From NCBI RefSeq assembly GCF_023657595.1, contig NZ_CP098323.1, forward strand, positions 2,938,001 through 3,002,000: 64,000 nucleotides of DNA, read 5' to 3'. This DNA is from Cytobacillus firmus. Lineage in GTDB: Bacteria; Bacillota; Bacilli; Bacillales; Cytobacillaceae. The notes under the pieces are model-generated. The model was not told where the DNA came from, searched no databases, and saw only the letters and a list, made by a program, of their open reading frames with translations. Numbering within the stretch: position 1 is the first letter of the stretch; the number at the start of each line of letters is the position of its first letter. Of this stretch, positions 8,410 through 17,072 are shown in pieces. The position numbers and the translations under genes are program-made.

Positions 8410-9480
8410 TTAAACAAAGGTCACCTCACTTTTCTTATCTGCCGCTTCATAAATGCCAGCGAGGATCTTCATCATTTCCACCCCATCTTCAACGGGCGCC
8501 AAAGGATTTGTTCCTTTTATACAGCTCGAAACAAAGGAATCGATCTGATTCTGAAAGGCATTGGCAAAATCAAATGTTAAATGATCCATCTGCGGGTGAA
8601 TATTTAAAATGGTGTTATTCTCTTCACTTACAATGGCCAACTCAGGCTCCAGTTCTGCCCCGCCTTTTGTGCCATATAATTTGACTCCAATTTCATCTTG
8701 TTTTGCATGAAGTGTAAAGGATACATCGACAAATAAAGATGCGCCATTTTCGAACGTAATCAGTGCATTCGCCAAATCCTCAACTGTGTTACGATCTTTT
8801 TGATAATCTGCCGCTTTATAAAAGCGTAAATTCTCAACATTCCCTCTGTTCCCCAGCTTGCTGTACACATTTCCGGAAATCGACTTCACTTTAGGGCGGC
8901 CCATCAGGTACCAGCACACATCGATGACATGGACACCCAGGTCAATTAACGGACCTCCCCCAGAGCGATCTTTGTCTGCAAACCAGCCCCCCGGATTTCC
9001 GAGACGGCGCAGGCATGATGCTTTTGCATAGTAAATGTCGCCTAAAGTACCGTTGTCAACAAAAGCCTTCAGCACTTTTGTGTTTGTAGCAAACCTCCTG
9101 ACGAATCCTACCTGCAGGGTTTTCCCGCTATTCCTTACAGCTGCTTGCACTTTTAACGCCTCTTCCACATTCATGGCTAAAGGCTTTTCTACCAGAACAT
9201 GTTTTCCAGCGTTTAATGCCCCAACAGATAATTCCGCATGGCTATTATTCCAGGTGCAAATGCTTACTGCATCGACATTCGGATCACTATATACTTCTTC
9301 TATATTTTTATATACACGGCTGATACCATACTCCAGCGCTTTCGCTTCCGCTCTTTCCGCAGAATAATCAAACACCCCGCACAGGACAGCATCAGAATTG
9401 CCGGCAAAGGACTTGAAATGCATATCAGATATAGATCCGGCTCCTATAATACAGACTCTTAAAGGCTCCACTTTCTTCAC
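8410..9480 (-). CDS. Gfo/Idh/MocA family oxidoreductase
   Basis: The 356-residue product has an N-terminal Rossmann domain with VCIIGAGSISDMH (about 9-21) and the family motif EKPLAMN (about 98-104), in which Lys is the likely catalytic residue. The C-terminal substrate domain contains GGGPLIDLGVHVID (about 173-186). These NAD(P)-dependent enzymes oxidise sugars or cyclitols to keto forms. It overlaps the upstream isomerase gene by 4 bp and is followed at once by a second isomerase, suggesting an oxidise-epimerise-isomerise sequence on one imported carbohydrate (inference). Confidence 0.9.
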   Translation of the reverse strand: MKKVEPLRVCIIGAGSISDMHFKSFAGNSDAVLCGVFDYSAERAEAKALEYGISRVYKNIEEVYSDPNVDAVSICTWNNSHAELSVGALNAGKHVLVEKPLAMNVEEALKVQAAVRNSGKTLQVGFVRRFATNTKVLKAFVDNGTLGDIYYAKASCLRRLGNPGGWFADKDRSGGGPLIDLGVHVIDVCWYLMGRPKVKSISGNVYSKLGNRGNVENLRFYKAADYQKDRNTVEDLANALITFENGASLFVDVSFTLHAKQDEIGVKLYGTKGGAELEPELAIVSEENNTILNIHPQMDHLTFDFANAFQNQIDSFVSSCIKGTNPLAPVEDGVEMMKILAGIYEAADKKSEVTFV

Positions 9481-10385
9481 CCTTTCAAAACCGGCTTAGA
9501 TTCATTCACTGCCTGCACTTCATTCCATAATCTTCTTACATTATCCATGCCAATTTTGGAACCAGTCCTGCAATCTTCCATACCTTCAAATTCCACTGTC
9601 AAATAACCGTCATAACCGGAGCCCTTTATCAATCTAATAATCTCGCGTATATTTAAATCTCCGTGGCCAACGATGGCTCCGCGGAGATAGTTTTCATTTA
9701 CTGTCCTGAACCAGACTCCATCACCCGGATTTTCAAAATATGGGCGAATATAGAAATCTTTTAAATGGACCGTTGCTGCGTATTTTAGATTCTTTTTTAC
9801 TCCAACGAGCGGATCCTCATCTATGCAAAGGAAGTTGCCGACATCGAGAGTTGTTTTGAAGTTAGGACGGTCCACCTCATGAATGACCCGCTGAACGCGG
9901 TCGCTCGATTGGACGTTGAATCCGTGGTTTTCAATGGTAGTTGTAATGCCGTATTGTGCTGCGTAATCTGCGATTTGACGGCTTCCTTCTACTAGCGTAT
10001 CAAAATGCTCTTCAAAGTAGTGAATCGTCATTTCTTCCGGCTTCAGCTGAAATGCTGTTACATCATGGCGCATAATCTTAATGCCCATGAGATTAACGAT
10101 GTCCACATGCTCTTTCAGCCGCTCCACTTCTTGTTCGAATGCTTCCTGTGTCGGCTGGACAAAATTGGCCGGCAGGGAATAGGCAGAAAGTTCAATCCCG
10201 GCTGCTTCTGCTCTCTTCTTAATTTGATGTGCAAGCTCCGCATTATCCACAACTGAAAAACCATAAGGGACGATCTCCATGTGCTCCCCGCCATTTTCGG
10301 CAATCCAGTCAATCACATCCAAAACCGTCATATTGCCATCTCTTAATTCTCTTACTAAACTGTACGTGCTAAGTCCAACCTTCAT
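9477..10385 (-). CDS. Sugar phosphate isomerase/epimerase family TIM-barrel protein (second paralogue)
   Basis: This 302-residue TIM-barrel protein has the metal-binding strands TIENHG (about 150-155), TTLDVGNF (about 177-184), HLKDF (about 209-213) and LTVEFEG (about 267-273). It belongs to the inosose dehydratase/epimerase superfamily. Its ATGA overlap with the dehydrogenase gene indicates translational coupling. It lies 210 bp below the last transporter gene on the same strand. The exact substrate is not evident. Confidence 0.87.
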   Translation of the reverse strand: MKVGLSTYSLVRELRDGNMTVLDVIDWIAENGGEHMEIVPYGFSVVDNAELAHQIKKRAEAAGIELSAYSLPANFVQPTQEAFEQEVERLKEHVDIVNLMGIKIMRHDVTAFQLKPEEMTIHYFEEHFDTLVEGSRQIADYAAQYGITTTIENHGFNVQSSDRVQRVIHEVDRPNFKTTLDVGNFLCIDEDPLVGVKKNLKYAATVHLKDFYIRPYFENPGDGVWFRTVNENYLRGAIVGHGDLNIREIIRLIKGSGYDGYLTVEFEGMEDCRTGSKIGMDNVRRLWNEVQAVNESKPVLKG

Positions 10386-10424
10386 GAAAATCCTCTCCTA
10401 TTTCTTGTATTTTTATAGTGAATT

Positions 10425-10560
10425 TGCAGGAACGCAGATATTCCGCCAATTGACCCATAAATCAAAAATGTGACCTGTAAAATTAAATTCTGATCGATAC
10501 TATGAAAAGTTGAGAGATAAACAGGGCATGTGACCGATAAATTCCTGTCAGAGTGTAAAA
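10425..10560. repeat. Degenerate short repeats between the importer and isomerase genes
   Basis: Diverged units resembling TTTATYGGTCA-N10 (minus strand) recur four or five times at about 20-25 bp, for example tttatcggtcac and tttatgggtcaa. The pattern resembles 49945-50030. No reading frame or strong terminator is visible here. Confidence 0.4.
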
Positions 10561-10595
10561 TCCTTAGGAAAAACTCATTGAATCGGCACGTTCTG

Positions 10596-11570
10596 CTAAT
10601 CCATTAAATGACATGCAACAAAATGATCTTCCGCCAGCCCTTTTTTCACCTCTGGTTCCACTGTTCTGCAAATATCCATACAGGCAGGACACCTCGTATG
10701 AAAACGGCACCCGGAAGGAGGGTTAACCGGACTCGGCAAGTCTCCCTGCAGGACTATCCGCTCCCTTCTCAGCCTCGGATCCGGGACTGGCACAGAAGAT
10801 AGCAGTGCTTTTGTATAAGGATGCTGCGGATTTGAGAAGATGACATCCTTCGGGCCTGATTCTACTATGGTGCCAAGATACATGACCCCGATGCTGTCGC
10901 TGATGTGTTCGACTACACTTAAATCATGTGAAATAAAGAGATACGTAAGATTAAATTCAGTCTGCAAATCCTTTAGTAAGTTCAGGATTTGAGATTGAAT
11001 CGAAACATCAAGAGCGGATACGGGTTCATCAGCTATAATGAGCTTAGGTTTCATAATCAGCGCCCTGGCTATGCCGATCCGCTGGCGCTGGCCGCCGCTG
11101 AATTCATGGGCATACCTGTCTGCATGATGTTCTGTCAGTCCAACGGTTTCCAGCATTTCGCTGACTAATCTATTCCGTTCGGCTTTTGATAGTTTCGTAT
11201 GAATCACAAGCGGTTCGGCTATAATCTCTCTTACTTTCATTCTTGGATTAAGAGATGCATAGGGGTCCTGAAAGATCATCTGCACCTTTTTTCGAACCAA
11301 TTTCAGCTGTGATTCTTTCTTTTGTGAAATTTCTTCGCCATCAATCCAGATTTCACCGTGGCTGGGAGTCAGCAGCCTTGAGATCAGCCGTCCTGTTGTA
11401 GACTTGCCGCACCCGCTTTCTCCAACGAGACTGTAAGTAGTTCCCTGCTCAATGCGGAACGACACATCATGAACTGCCTTTAATGATCTCTTTTTGGCGA
11501 ACATGCCGCCCGGAAGTGTGAAGGACTTTTTCAACCCATTTATTTTCAGCAGAGTCTCAGGCATATACAT
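10596..11570 (-). CDS. Oligopeptide/dipeptide-type ABC transporter ATPase (OppF/DppF-like)
   Basis: The ATPase has Walker A GESGCGKST, Q-loop MIFQDPYASLNP, signature SGGQRQR, Walker B LIIADEPVSALD and the H-loop SHDLSVV. Its C-terminal oligopeptide-transporter extension has the Cys pattern CRFHTRCPACMDIC, a likely iron-sulfur site. It pairs with the OppD-like ATPase. The start is ATG at 11570 (next ATG at 11564), both behind GGGAGG and overlapping the end of the upstream gene. It is the fifth gene of the importer operon. Confidence 0.92.
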   Translation of the reverse strand: MYMPETLLKINGLKKSFTLPGGMFAKKRSLKAVHDVSFRIEQGTTYSLVGESGCGKSTTGRLISRLLTPSHGEIWIDGEEISQKKESQLKLVRKKVQMIFQDPYASLNPRMKVREIIAEPLVIHTKLSKAERNRLVSEMLETVGLTEHHADRYAHEFSGGQRQRIGIARALIMKPKLIIADEPVSALDVSIQSQILNLLKDLQTEFNLTYLFISHDLSVVEHISDSIGVMYLGTIVESGPKDVIFSNPQHPYTKALLSSVPVPDPRLRRERIVLQGDLPSPVNPPSGCRFHTRCPACMDICRTVEPEVKKGLAEDHFVACHLMD

Positions 11571-12546
11571 TTTTCCTCCCTTCTTCAATCATCCAGCAGC
11601 TGCACATTCTCCCATCTCCCAAGTCGGTTGCAGCCGGCTCTTCCTCTAAACAAATGGATTTGGCTTCATTGCATCTCGGAGCAAACTTGCAGCCCTTCGG
11701 CATATTGCCGGGGTCGGGAACATTCCCTTTAATGGATGTCAGTTTATCCTTTCTCTGTCCTATTTTTGGAACTGATCCTATCAGTCCTTTCGTATAAGGA
11801 TGCTGCGGGCTTTCAAATAAATCGAATACATTCGCTTCCTCTACTACCCGGCCTGCATACATGACGGCTACCCGATCACACATTTCCGCCACTACACCGA
11901 GATCATGGGTAATTAATAGAACGGACATGCCTTCCTCACGCTGCAGCTGTTTCATCAATTCCAGTATCTGCGCCTGAATTGTTACATCCAGTGCCGTCGT
12001 CGGTTCATCTGCTATTAGAAGCTGAGGATTGCAGGACATGGCCATGGCAATCATAATCCTTTGCCGCATCCCTCCAGAAAGCTGATGGGGAAATTCATAA
12101 ACGATTTCTTCCGCCCGGGGAATCCCCACTTTCTTTAAAATAAATATCACATGCTCCTTGGCCTGTTTTTCGTTTAAATCAAGATGCAGCCGGATGGGCT
12201 CCAGCAGCTGTTCGCCTATTTTCATGACGGGATTTAAGGAAGTCATCGGCTCCTGAAAGATCATGGCCATTTGTTTCCCCCGGATTTTTCTCATTTCCCG
12301 CTCTGATTTATGAGTAAGATCCTCGCCTTTGAAGGAAATACTTCCGCCCGATATTTCTCCGCTTGTGCCTTTAAATAACTTCATGATTGACAGGGAGGTT
12401 AGACTTTTGCCGCAGCCGGATTCTCCTACGAGCCCGAGTACCTCTCCTTTATTGATATGGAAACTGACACCCCTCAAAATTTTCAGTTTTTCTTTATCCT
12501 TTGTAAATTGCGTCTCCAGCCCGCTTACCTGCAATAGCTTCTCCAT
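11557..12546 (-). CDS. Oligopeptide/dipeptide-type ABC transporter ATPase (OppD/DppD-like)
   Basis: About 329 residues with Walker A GESGCGKSL, Q-loop MIFQEPMTSLNP, signature SGGMRQR, Walker B LLIADEPTTALD and H-loop THDLGVV. The C-terminal oligopeptide-transporter domain includes CKFAPRCNEAKSIC. ATG at 12546 was chosen because AGGGAG is 10 nt upstream; the TTG at 12555 abuts that site. It overlaps the OppF-like gene by about 14 bp, consistent with one operon and a heterodimeric motor. Confidence 0.92.
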   Translation of the reverse strand: MEKLLQVSGLETQFTKDKEKLKILRGVSFHINKGEVLGLVGESGCGKSLTSLSIMKLFKGTSGEISGGSISFKGEDLTHKSEREMRKIRGKQMAMIFQEPMTSLNPVMKIGEQLLEPIRLHLDLNEKQAKEHVIFILKKVGIPRAEEIVYEFPHQLSGGMRQRIMIAMAMSCNPQLLIADEPTTALDVTIQAQILELMKQLQREEGMSVLLITHDLGVVAEMCDRVAVMYAGRVVEEANVFDLFESPQHPYTKGLIGSVPKIGQRKDKLTSIKGNVPDPGNMPKGCKFAPRCNEAKSICLEEEPAATDLGDGRMCSCWMIEEGRKNVYA

Positions 12547-12561
12547 TTTTTTCAATCTCCC

Positions 12562-13458
12562 TTACTCATTCTTCGTTTTCGGGTCCAGGACATCCCGGAG
12601 CCCATCTCCGACAAGATTGAAAGCAAGCACTGTCAAAAAGATCGCTAATCCCGGCATCATGACAACATGGGAAGCTGTTCCTAAATAATCACGTCCAAGG
12701 CTGAGCATAGCACCCCAATCCGGTGTTTCAGGACTGGCACCGAGACCCAGGAAACTCAAACTGGAGGCCGCTAAGATTGCCGTTCCAATTCTCATCGTAA
12801 TAAATACGATTAAGCTTCCAAGAGTTTCAGGGAAAATATGCTTGAACATAATCCTCCGGTGCGAGGCTCCCATTGATTTCGCTGCTTCCACAAAGACGGT
12901 CTCTTTTCCCTCTAAAGTCGAGCCCCTCACCAGTCTTGCAAAAGATGGGATACTGAAAATGGACACGGCAATGACCACGTTCGTTAATCCCGGTCCTAAA
13001 ATGGCCACAATGGCGATTGCCAGCAGCAGATCCGGAAACGCAAACATAACATCACTGCCGCGCATAATAAGCCGATCCAGCCAGCCGCCAAAATAACCGC
13101 TCATTAGCCCAAGAATGATTCCTCCAGCCGCTCCTAAAAAAACAGCCAGAAAACTGACACCAAGCGAGATTCTTGCACCGACGAGCAAACGGCTGAAAAT
13201 ATCGCGGCCGTATTCATCCGTGCCTGCCCAATGTTCATTGCTTGGACCCTGCAGCGTCGTATTATAATCGGGCTCATACGGATCATAGGGTGCAATATAG
13301 GGTCCAATAATGGCGATGATGATTAGCAGCAGGATAAAAATGCTTGCCCCAAATGCCATTTTTTGCTTTTTCCAATTCTTAAAAAATTCTTTAACAGGTG
13401 AGTATTTTTTCTTTGGAATCACTGGGGTATAGGCATTTACTTCTTTTATGATTTCCAT
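12562..13458 (-). CDS. Oligopeptide/dipeptide-type ABC transporter permease (DppC/OppC-like)
   Basis: The 298-residue membrane protein has an N-terminal segment with one membrane helix (about 35-57). GTDEYGRDIFSRLLVGARISL (about 97-117) is the typical OppC entry region, and five further helices include the EAA loop around VEAAKSMGASHRRIMFKHIFP. It forms the translocation channel with the DppB-like partner 12 bp upstream. AGGAGGGG precedes the ATG. Confidence 0.92.
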   Translation of the reverse strand: MEIIKEVNAYTPVIPKKKYSPVKEFFKNWKKQKMAFGASIFILLLIIIAIIGPYIAPYDPYEPDYNTTLQGPSNEHWAGTDEYGRDIFSRLLVGARISLGVSFLAVFLGAAGGIILGLMSGYFGGWLDRLIMRGSDVMFAFPDLLLAIAIVAILGPGLTNVVIAVSIFSIPSFARLVRGSTLEGKETVFVEAAKSMGASHRRIMFKHIFPETLGSLIVFITMRIGTAILAASSLSFLGLGASPETPDWGAMLSLGRDYLGTASHVVMMPGLAIFLTVLAFNLVGDGLRDVLDPKTKNE

Positions 13459-13470
13459 GATTCCCCTCCT

Positions 13471-14394
13471 CTAGGAAACGTAGCGTATCTTCGGATTCAG
13501 CATACTGTACATGATATCTACTATTAAATTAACGAGAATAAATTCAATGGAAAAAAGCAATAGTTCGGCCTGGATGACTGGATAGTCCCTGAAGGCAATG
13601 GAGTCAATCAGCAATCGTCCCATCCCCGGAAAACTAAATACAGTTTCTACTACCACTGATCCCCCAAGCAGGAAGCCAAACTGCAGCCCGGCAATGGTTA
13701 CGACAGGAATTAATGAGTTTCTAAGTGCATGCTTTGGAATAACTACAGATTCCTTTAATCCTTTTGCTCTTCCAGTCCGGATAAAATCGGCTCTTAACGT
13801 CTCAAGTAAAGATGACCGTGTAAATCTGGCAAGCATGGACATGATTCCCGCCCCTAAAGTGATAGAAGGCAATATATAGCTTTTCCAGCTCTCTGCTCCA
13901 CCTGTTGGAAACCATCCGAGCTGGACAGAAAAAATCTGAATAAGAATCAAACCAAGCCAGAATCCCGGCATGGAAATACCCGAAACGGCTGTGACCATCC
14001 CGAGATAATCCGGCCATTTATTTTTGAATACTGCTGATAAAGTGCCTATTAACAAACCAAGCACCAATGCCCAGCCCATACTCATGAATGTTAAATAGAT
14101 GGAGGGCATAAAGCGGTCAGCAAACATTTCTGAAACCGGAAGACCTGTCTTTAAGGAAGTCCCCAAATCTCCTTGAAACAAATTGCTCATGTATGTAATG
14201 TATTGATCCCAAATCGGTTTATCGAGCCCCAGCTCCGCTCTGATAATAGTAACCTCTTCAAGAGTTGCATCCTTTCCGGCAACTAATCTGGCAGGATCTC
14301 CAGGAATTAAATGAGTGAAGAAAAAGATTAATATGGAAACAATAAATAGGATCGGGATCATTTCCAGGATTCTCTTTAAGATATATTGAAGCAA
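13471..14394 (-). CDS. Oligopeptide/dipeptide-type ABC transporter permease (DppB/OppB-like)
   Basis: This 307-residue inner-membrane permease begins with the family's typical LKRILEMIPILFIVSILIFF helix. It has the periplasmic-side GDPARL segment, six predicted membrane helices and the EAA-type loop RTGRAKGLKESVVIPKHALRN. The start is TTG with AAAGGGG 8 nt upstream; no better ATG exists. It follows the binding-protein gene after a 74-bp gap that holds a hairpin. Confidence 0.92.
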   Translation of the reverse strand: MLQYILKRILEMIPILFIVSILIFFFTHLIPGDPARLVAGKDATLEEVTIIRAELGLDKPIWDQYITYMSNLFQGDLGTSLKTGLPVSEMFADRFMPSIYLTFMSMGWALVLGLLIGTLSAVFKNKWPDYLGMVTAVSGISMPGFWLGLILIQIFSVQLGWFPTGGAESWKSYILPSITLGAGIMSMLARFTRSSLLETLRADFIRTGRAKGLKESVVIPKHALRNSLIPVVTIAGLQFGFLLGGSVVVETVFSFPGMGRLLIDSIAFRDYPVIQAELLLFSIEFILVNLIVDIMYSMLNPKIRYVS

Positions 14395-14418
14395 AATGAA
14401 AACCCCTTTCTTAGAAAG

Positions 14419-14454
14419 GAAGAGGCATTGGAGATTACCTGCCTTTGCCTCTTC
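14419..14454 (-). other. Intercistronic hairpin between binding-protein and permease genes
   Basis: GAAGAGGCA and TGCCTCTTC form a 9-bp stem with no T-run after it on the minus strand. Hairpins at this point in ABC importer operons often stabilise the binding-protein mRNA or partly stop transcription, giving more binding protein than permease (inference). Confidence 0.5.
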
Positions 14455-14468
14455 TGCTTGCCTTGCTT

Positions 14469-16034
14469 TTACTTAAGATTCGCGTCTGTGACATTGATTC
14501 CGCCTGTTGGAGAAATGAAGACACCCTCTACATTAGATCTTGAACCTGCAAGGATCTCATCTACACCTAAGAAAATCCAAGGTGCATCTTTGTAGATGGT
14601 TGATTGAATATTGTTGTAGATTTCTGCCTGCTTGTCAGGATCTGCTGTTTGATTTACCTCTGTAATCCACTTATCTACATCATCATTTTTGTAGTATGCC
14701 GTATTTGCTCCATCCGGCGGGAATGAGCTGCTGCTGAACAATGGCTTCGTTGCATTAGTGGTGTCGGATGGATACGCAGACCAGCTGACATACCACATTT
14801 GCACCTTTGCTTCTTCCGGTGTCTGAGCTCCATAAATCTCATCTGATAATGTGCCTTCTTCCATTGATTTAATCTCTACCGTAATGCCAATTTCTTTTAA
14901 CTGCTGCTGGATAAACTGCATTCCCTTCAATGTGTCTGAATTGGTGTTCCCCCAAATTTCAGCATTGAAGCCATCTTCAAACCCAGCTTCTTTCATTAAT
15001 TCTTTTGCTTTCTCAATGTTGTGATCATAGGTTTCCTGTTTGGCGTAAAACTGGGTTTTGTTTGGAATAATCGAGTCCAGCGGCAAGCCGTAGCCGGAAT
15101 TGACAACACTTATAAATGCCTCTTTATTCACAGCATAGTTAATGGCCTGGCGAATTCGTACGTCATCATACGGTTCTTTCATCGTATTAATGGATACATA
15201 TCGGGCAATCGTCGAAGGAATTTTATGAATTTCAACATCTGAATTGCTCTCCAATTCCTTTAAGTTTTGTACTGGCGCCGGATAGATTACATGTGCTTCG
15301 CCTGTTTTCAGCATAGCTACACGAGAGCCATTTTCCGGAACAGGCTTGTACGTAATCTTTTTCACACGATCGGCCTTATTCCAATAATCATCGAATCTTT
15401 CAACTGTTAAATGGTCCCCCTGAACCCATTCCACAAACTTGAATGGACCGGTGCCAACTGGTGTTTTGCCGATATCGCTGGAAGAGTCATTAATCAGCTT
15501 CGGGCTTAGGATTTTAGCGGAAACAAATCTTGTCAGCATACCAGCATAGGGTTCTTTTAAAGTGACTTTAATTTGAAACTCATCCATTACATCAATGCTG
15601 GTAATAAGATTAAATCCGCGGCTGTTTAAACGAAGGCTTTCATCCTTCATAATCCTTTCAAAGCTGGTTTTAACCGCCTCTGCATTAAACGGCTCTCCAT
15701 CGTGGAAGGTAACACCCTGACGAAGCTTGAACGTATATTCCAGTGCATCATCACTGACACTGTATTCCTCAGCCAGCTGCGGAATGATTTGTCCCTCTTC
15801 ATCCGATCCCAGCAATCCCTCCAGCATGGCAGTCTGGACGGAATTTGAATTCGTATCGCCCGTATTATGCGGGTCCATTGAAATGAAGTTTTCATTAACA
15901 GCAATGACTAACTCCTGATCCTTGCCGCTTGCTGATTTACCCGAATTCTCCTTTTCCGAAGTTCCGCCGCTTTCTTCGCTGGAACAGCCAGCCATCAGCA
16001 TTAATGAAATCAAAAGAACACAAAGATTTTCCAA
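14469..16034 (-). CDS. ABC transporter substrate-binding lipoprotein (family 5, peptide/nickel/oligosaccharide type)
   Basis: About 520 residues with a lipoprotein signal (LLISLMLMAGC) followed by a family 5 binding protein: SMDPHNTGDTNS, YTFKLRQGVTFHDGEPF, VGTGPFKFVEW and VRQAINYAVNKEA-like segments. It would capture substrate outside the membrane. Family 5 proteins bind peptides, metals or oligosaccharides; downstream sugar enzymes favour a carbohydrate or glycoconjugate (inference). The start is uncertain. TTG at 16034 gives a signal without basic residues. An in-frame ATT at 16052, 6 nt after GAGGGGG, would add MEKITR and make a standard signal. Confidence 0.88.
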   Translation of the reverse strand: MENLCVLLISLMLMAGCSSEESGGTSEKENSGKSASGKDQELVIAVNENFISMDPHNTGDTNSNSVQTAMLEGLLGSDEEGQIIPQLAEEYSVSDDALEYTFKLRQGVTFHDGEPFNAEAVKTSFERIMKDESLRLNSRGFNLITSIDVMDEFQIKVTLKEPYAGMLTRFVSAKILSPKLINDSSSDIGKTPVGTGPFKFVEWVQGDHLTVERFDDYWNKADRVKKITYKPVPENGSRVAMLKTGEAHVIYPAPVQNLKELESNSDVEIHKIPSTIARYVSINTMKEPYDDVRIRQAINYAVNKEAFISVVNSGYGLPLDSIIPNKTQFYAKQETYDHNIEKAKELMKEAGFEDGFNAEIWGNTNSDTLKGMQFIQQQLKEIGITVEIKSMEEGTLSDEIYGAQTPEEAKVQMWYVSWSAYPSDTTNATKPLFSSSSFPPDGANTAYYKNDDVDKWITEVNQTADPDKQAEIYNNIQSTIYKDAPWIFLGVDEILAGSRSNVEGVFISPTGGINVTDANLK

Positions 16035-16101
16035 CCTAGTAATCTTCTCAATTCCTTTCCCCCTCTTAACCAGTTTTTTATCTAGTTATCTCTGGATGAA
16101 A

Positions 16102-16136
16102 AAAGAGATTTAAATAAAGAATTATTAAATCTCTTT
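16102..16136. promoter_or_regulatory. 12-bp inverted repeat upstream of the importer operon
   Basis: AAAGAGATTTAA and TTAAATCTCTTT are perfect arms around an 11-nt AT-rich spacer, 50-70 bp upstream of the binding-protein start. Without a following T-run it is more likely an operator or leader hairpin than a terminator. The nearby ROK regulator is a candidate ligand (inference). Confidence 0.45.
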
Positions 16137-16138
16137 AT

Positions 16139-16234
16139 ATTATTTTCATCATGTTAATAAATACAGAGAAAATTAAGTAAAAAATAAAATTTTTTAAGTA
16201 TTTATTAATTATTTTCTCCATTGATGAAAATAAT
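16139..16234. promoter_or_regulatory. Nested AT-rich inverted repeats upstream of the importer operon
   Basis: ATTATTTTCATCA (16139-16151) pairs with TGATGAAAATAAT (16222-16234), and TTAATAAATAC (16154-16164) pairs with GTATTTATTAA (16198-16208). The two perfect pairs are nested and could form one long cruciform or act as paired regulator sites. Confidence 0.45.
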
Positions 16235-16415
16235 TAAATTTATTATAAAACCAAGATGCGATAATTACAATATAAAATTCTGAAAAGTATAAAAATATTT
16301 GTTTCCATCTCAGTCTGCCTTTTTCTTCTGTTTCGAACTAAACCAACACAATAGGCCGCTAATATGGAATCGCCTTTTGTTCCTATTTATTAAGAGTTAA
16401 TGAAGCAGCTTTGTT

Positions 16416-16560
16416 CTATTTATTTCTCTCCTGCGGATAAAGTGTCAATGCTTCATCGTTTGCTGCAGCTTCAATCCCATAATCCGTTGCAAAAACCATG
16501 TGGGTAACTGTCAGAGCACCTTTGTTTTCGTTTTCATCTCTATCCGGATTGTTTATTTCC
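16416..16560 (-). pseudogene. Possible 3' remnant of a small gene
   Basis: A minus-strand frame reads DENENKGALTVTHMVFATDY, continues GIEAAANDEALTLYPQERNK and ends in TAG at 16416. Composition looks protein-like, but the frame has no start codon and closes upstream at a TAA near 16570. I do not recognise the family. It may be a decayed gene or a chance frame. Confidence 0.3.
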
Positions 16561-16610
16561 TTTTAAAAAGGAAACATTAAAAACATATAGGAAAAAGGGA
16601 GGCATATAAT

Positions 16611-16769
16611 ATGAGCGAAAATACCACGCAGGATGTAAACCGCATTCAGGAGGAAGCACAAAAACAGGATCGGGAAGCGAAGAAAGCACAGGAAGTCGTG
16701 GATGATGCCATTTCCAAAATGACTCCGCAGCGGCAGTATGAAAAAGAAAAGGAACAGAATAAGCGATAA
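16611..16769 (+). CDS. Small charged, helical hypothetical protein (52 aa)
   Basis: ATG at 16611 has AAAGGGAGG 8 nt upstream. The product is rich in Glu, Lys, Gln and Arg (for example QEEAQKQDREAKKAQEVV) and should be one long, probably coiled-coil helix. It lacks Cys, Trp and membrane segments. A 9-bp dyad TTTCCTTTT-A-AAAAGGAAA at 16556-16574 lies between promoter and start. I do not recognise the family; small proteins of this style are frequent in spore-forming Bacillaceae. Confidence 0.65.
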   Translation: MSENTTQDVNRIQEEAQKQDREAKKAQEVVDDAISKMTPQRQYEKEKEQNKR

Positions 16770-16819
16770 AGTGAAACTTCAAACAGTGGGGGTTTTCCTT
16801 ATCTCCCAATGATTGTTAG

Positions 16820-16950
16820 TCGCGTTCTAGTGTCGCTAAGATCTCCGCTAGCGCTTCGATCAATCGACACTACGAACCCGATTGGTTCAACTAAGCCTCT
16901 GCCTGCGCGTCGGCAAGTTTCACTGTATCTCACCAATCGGGCCTTTACAT
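16820..16950. other. Two nested/adjacent hairpins in non-coding DNA
   Basis: Arms TAGTGTCG (16828-16835) and CGACACTA (16865-16872) extend with GTTC/GAAC. Next, CCCGATTGGT (16877-16886) pairs with ACCAATCGGG (16932-16941) around a 45-nt loop. No coding frame fits. This is the first half of a folded 320-bp block between two genes. Confidence 0.55.
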
Positions 16951-16956
16951 TATAAA

Positions 16957-17070
16957 GCGAGGCGACTTGCCCAGGGGTGACAAGCATAAGACGAGCAGCT
17001 GGAGGGAAGTGCCTTTCTTCCCACCAGCTGATTGGCTTATGACCTCGAGCCCCTAGGAGCTGCAGCTAGA
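16957..17070 (-). repeat. Dispersed Bacillaceae-type intergenic hairpin element
   Basis: Read on the minus strand it begins TCTAGCTGCAGCTCCTAGG and passes CTCGAGGTCATAAGCC. It folds through CATAAG/CTTATG, CAGCTGG/CCAGCTG and GGGAAG/CTTCCC pairs. I recall similar TCTAGC...CTCGAGG...GGCGCTT elements between genes in many Bacillus and Geobacillus genomes. A shorter relative is at 27614-27680. Confidence 0.55.
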
Positions 17071-17072
17071 TT

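Noticed and set aside
16540-16809. 89-codon minus-strand frame opposite the small gene at 16611
   Set aside because: Shadow of the 52-aa gene, which has a strong ribosome site on the plus strand.
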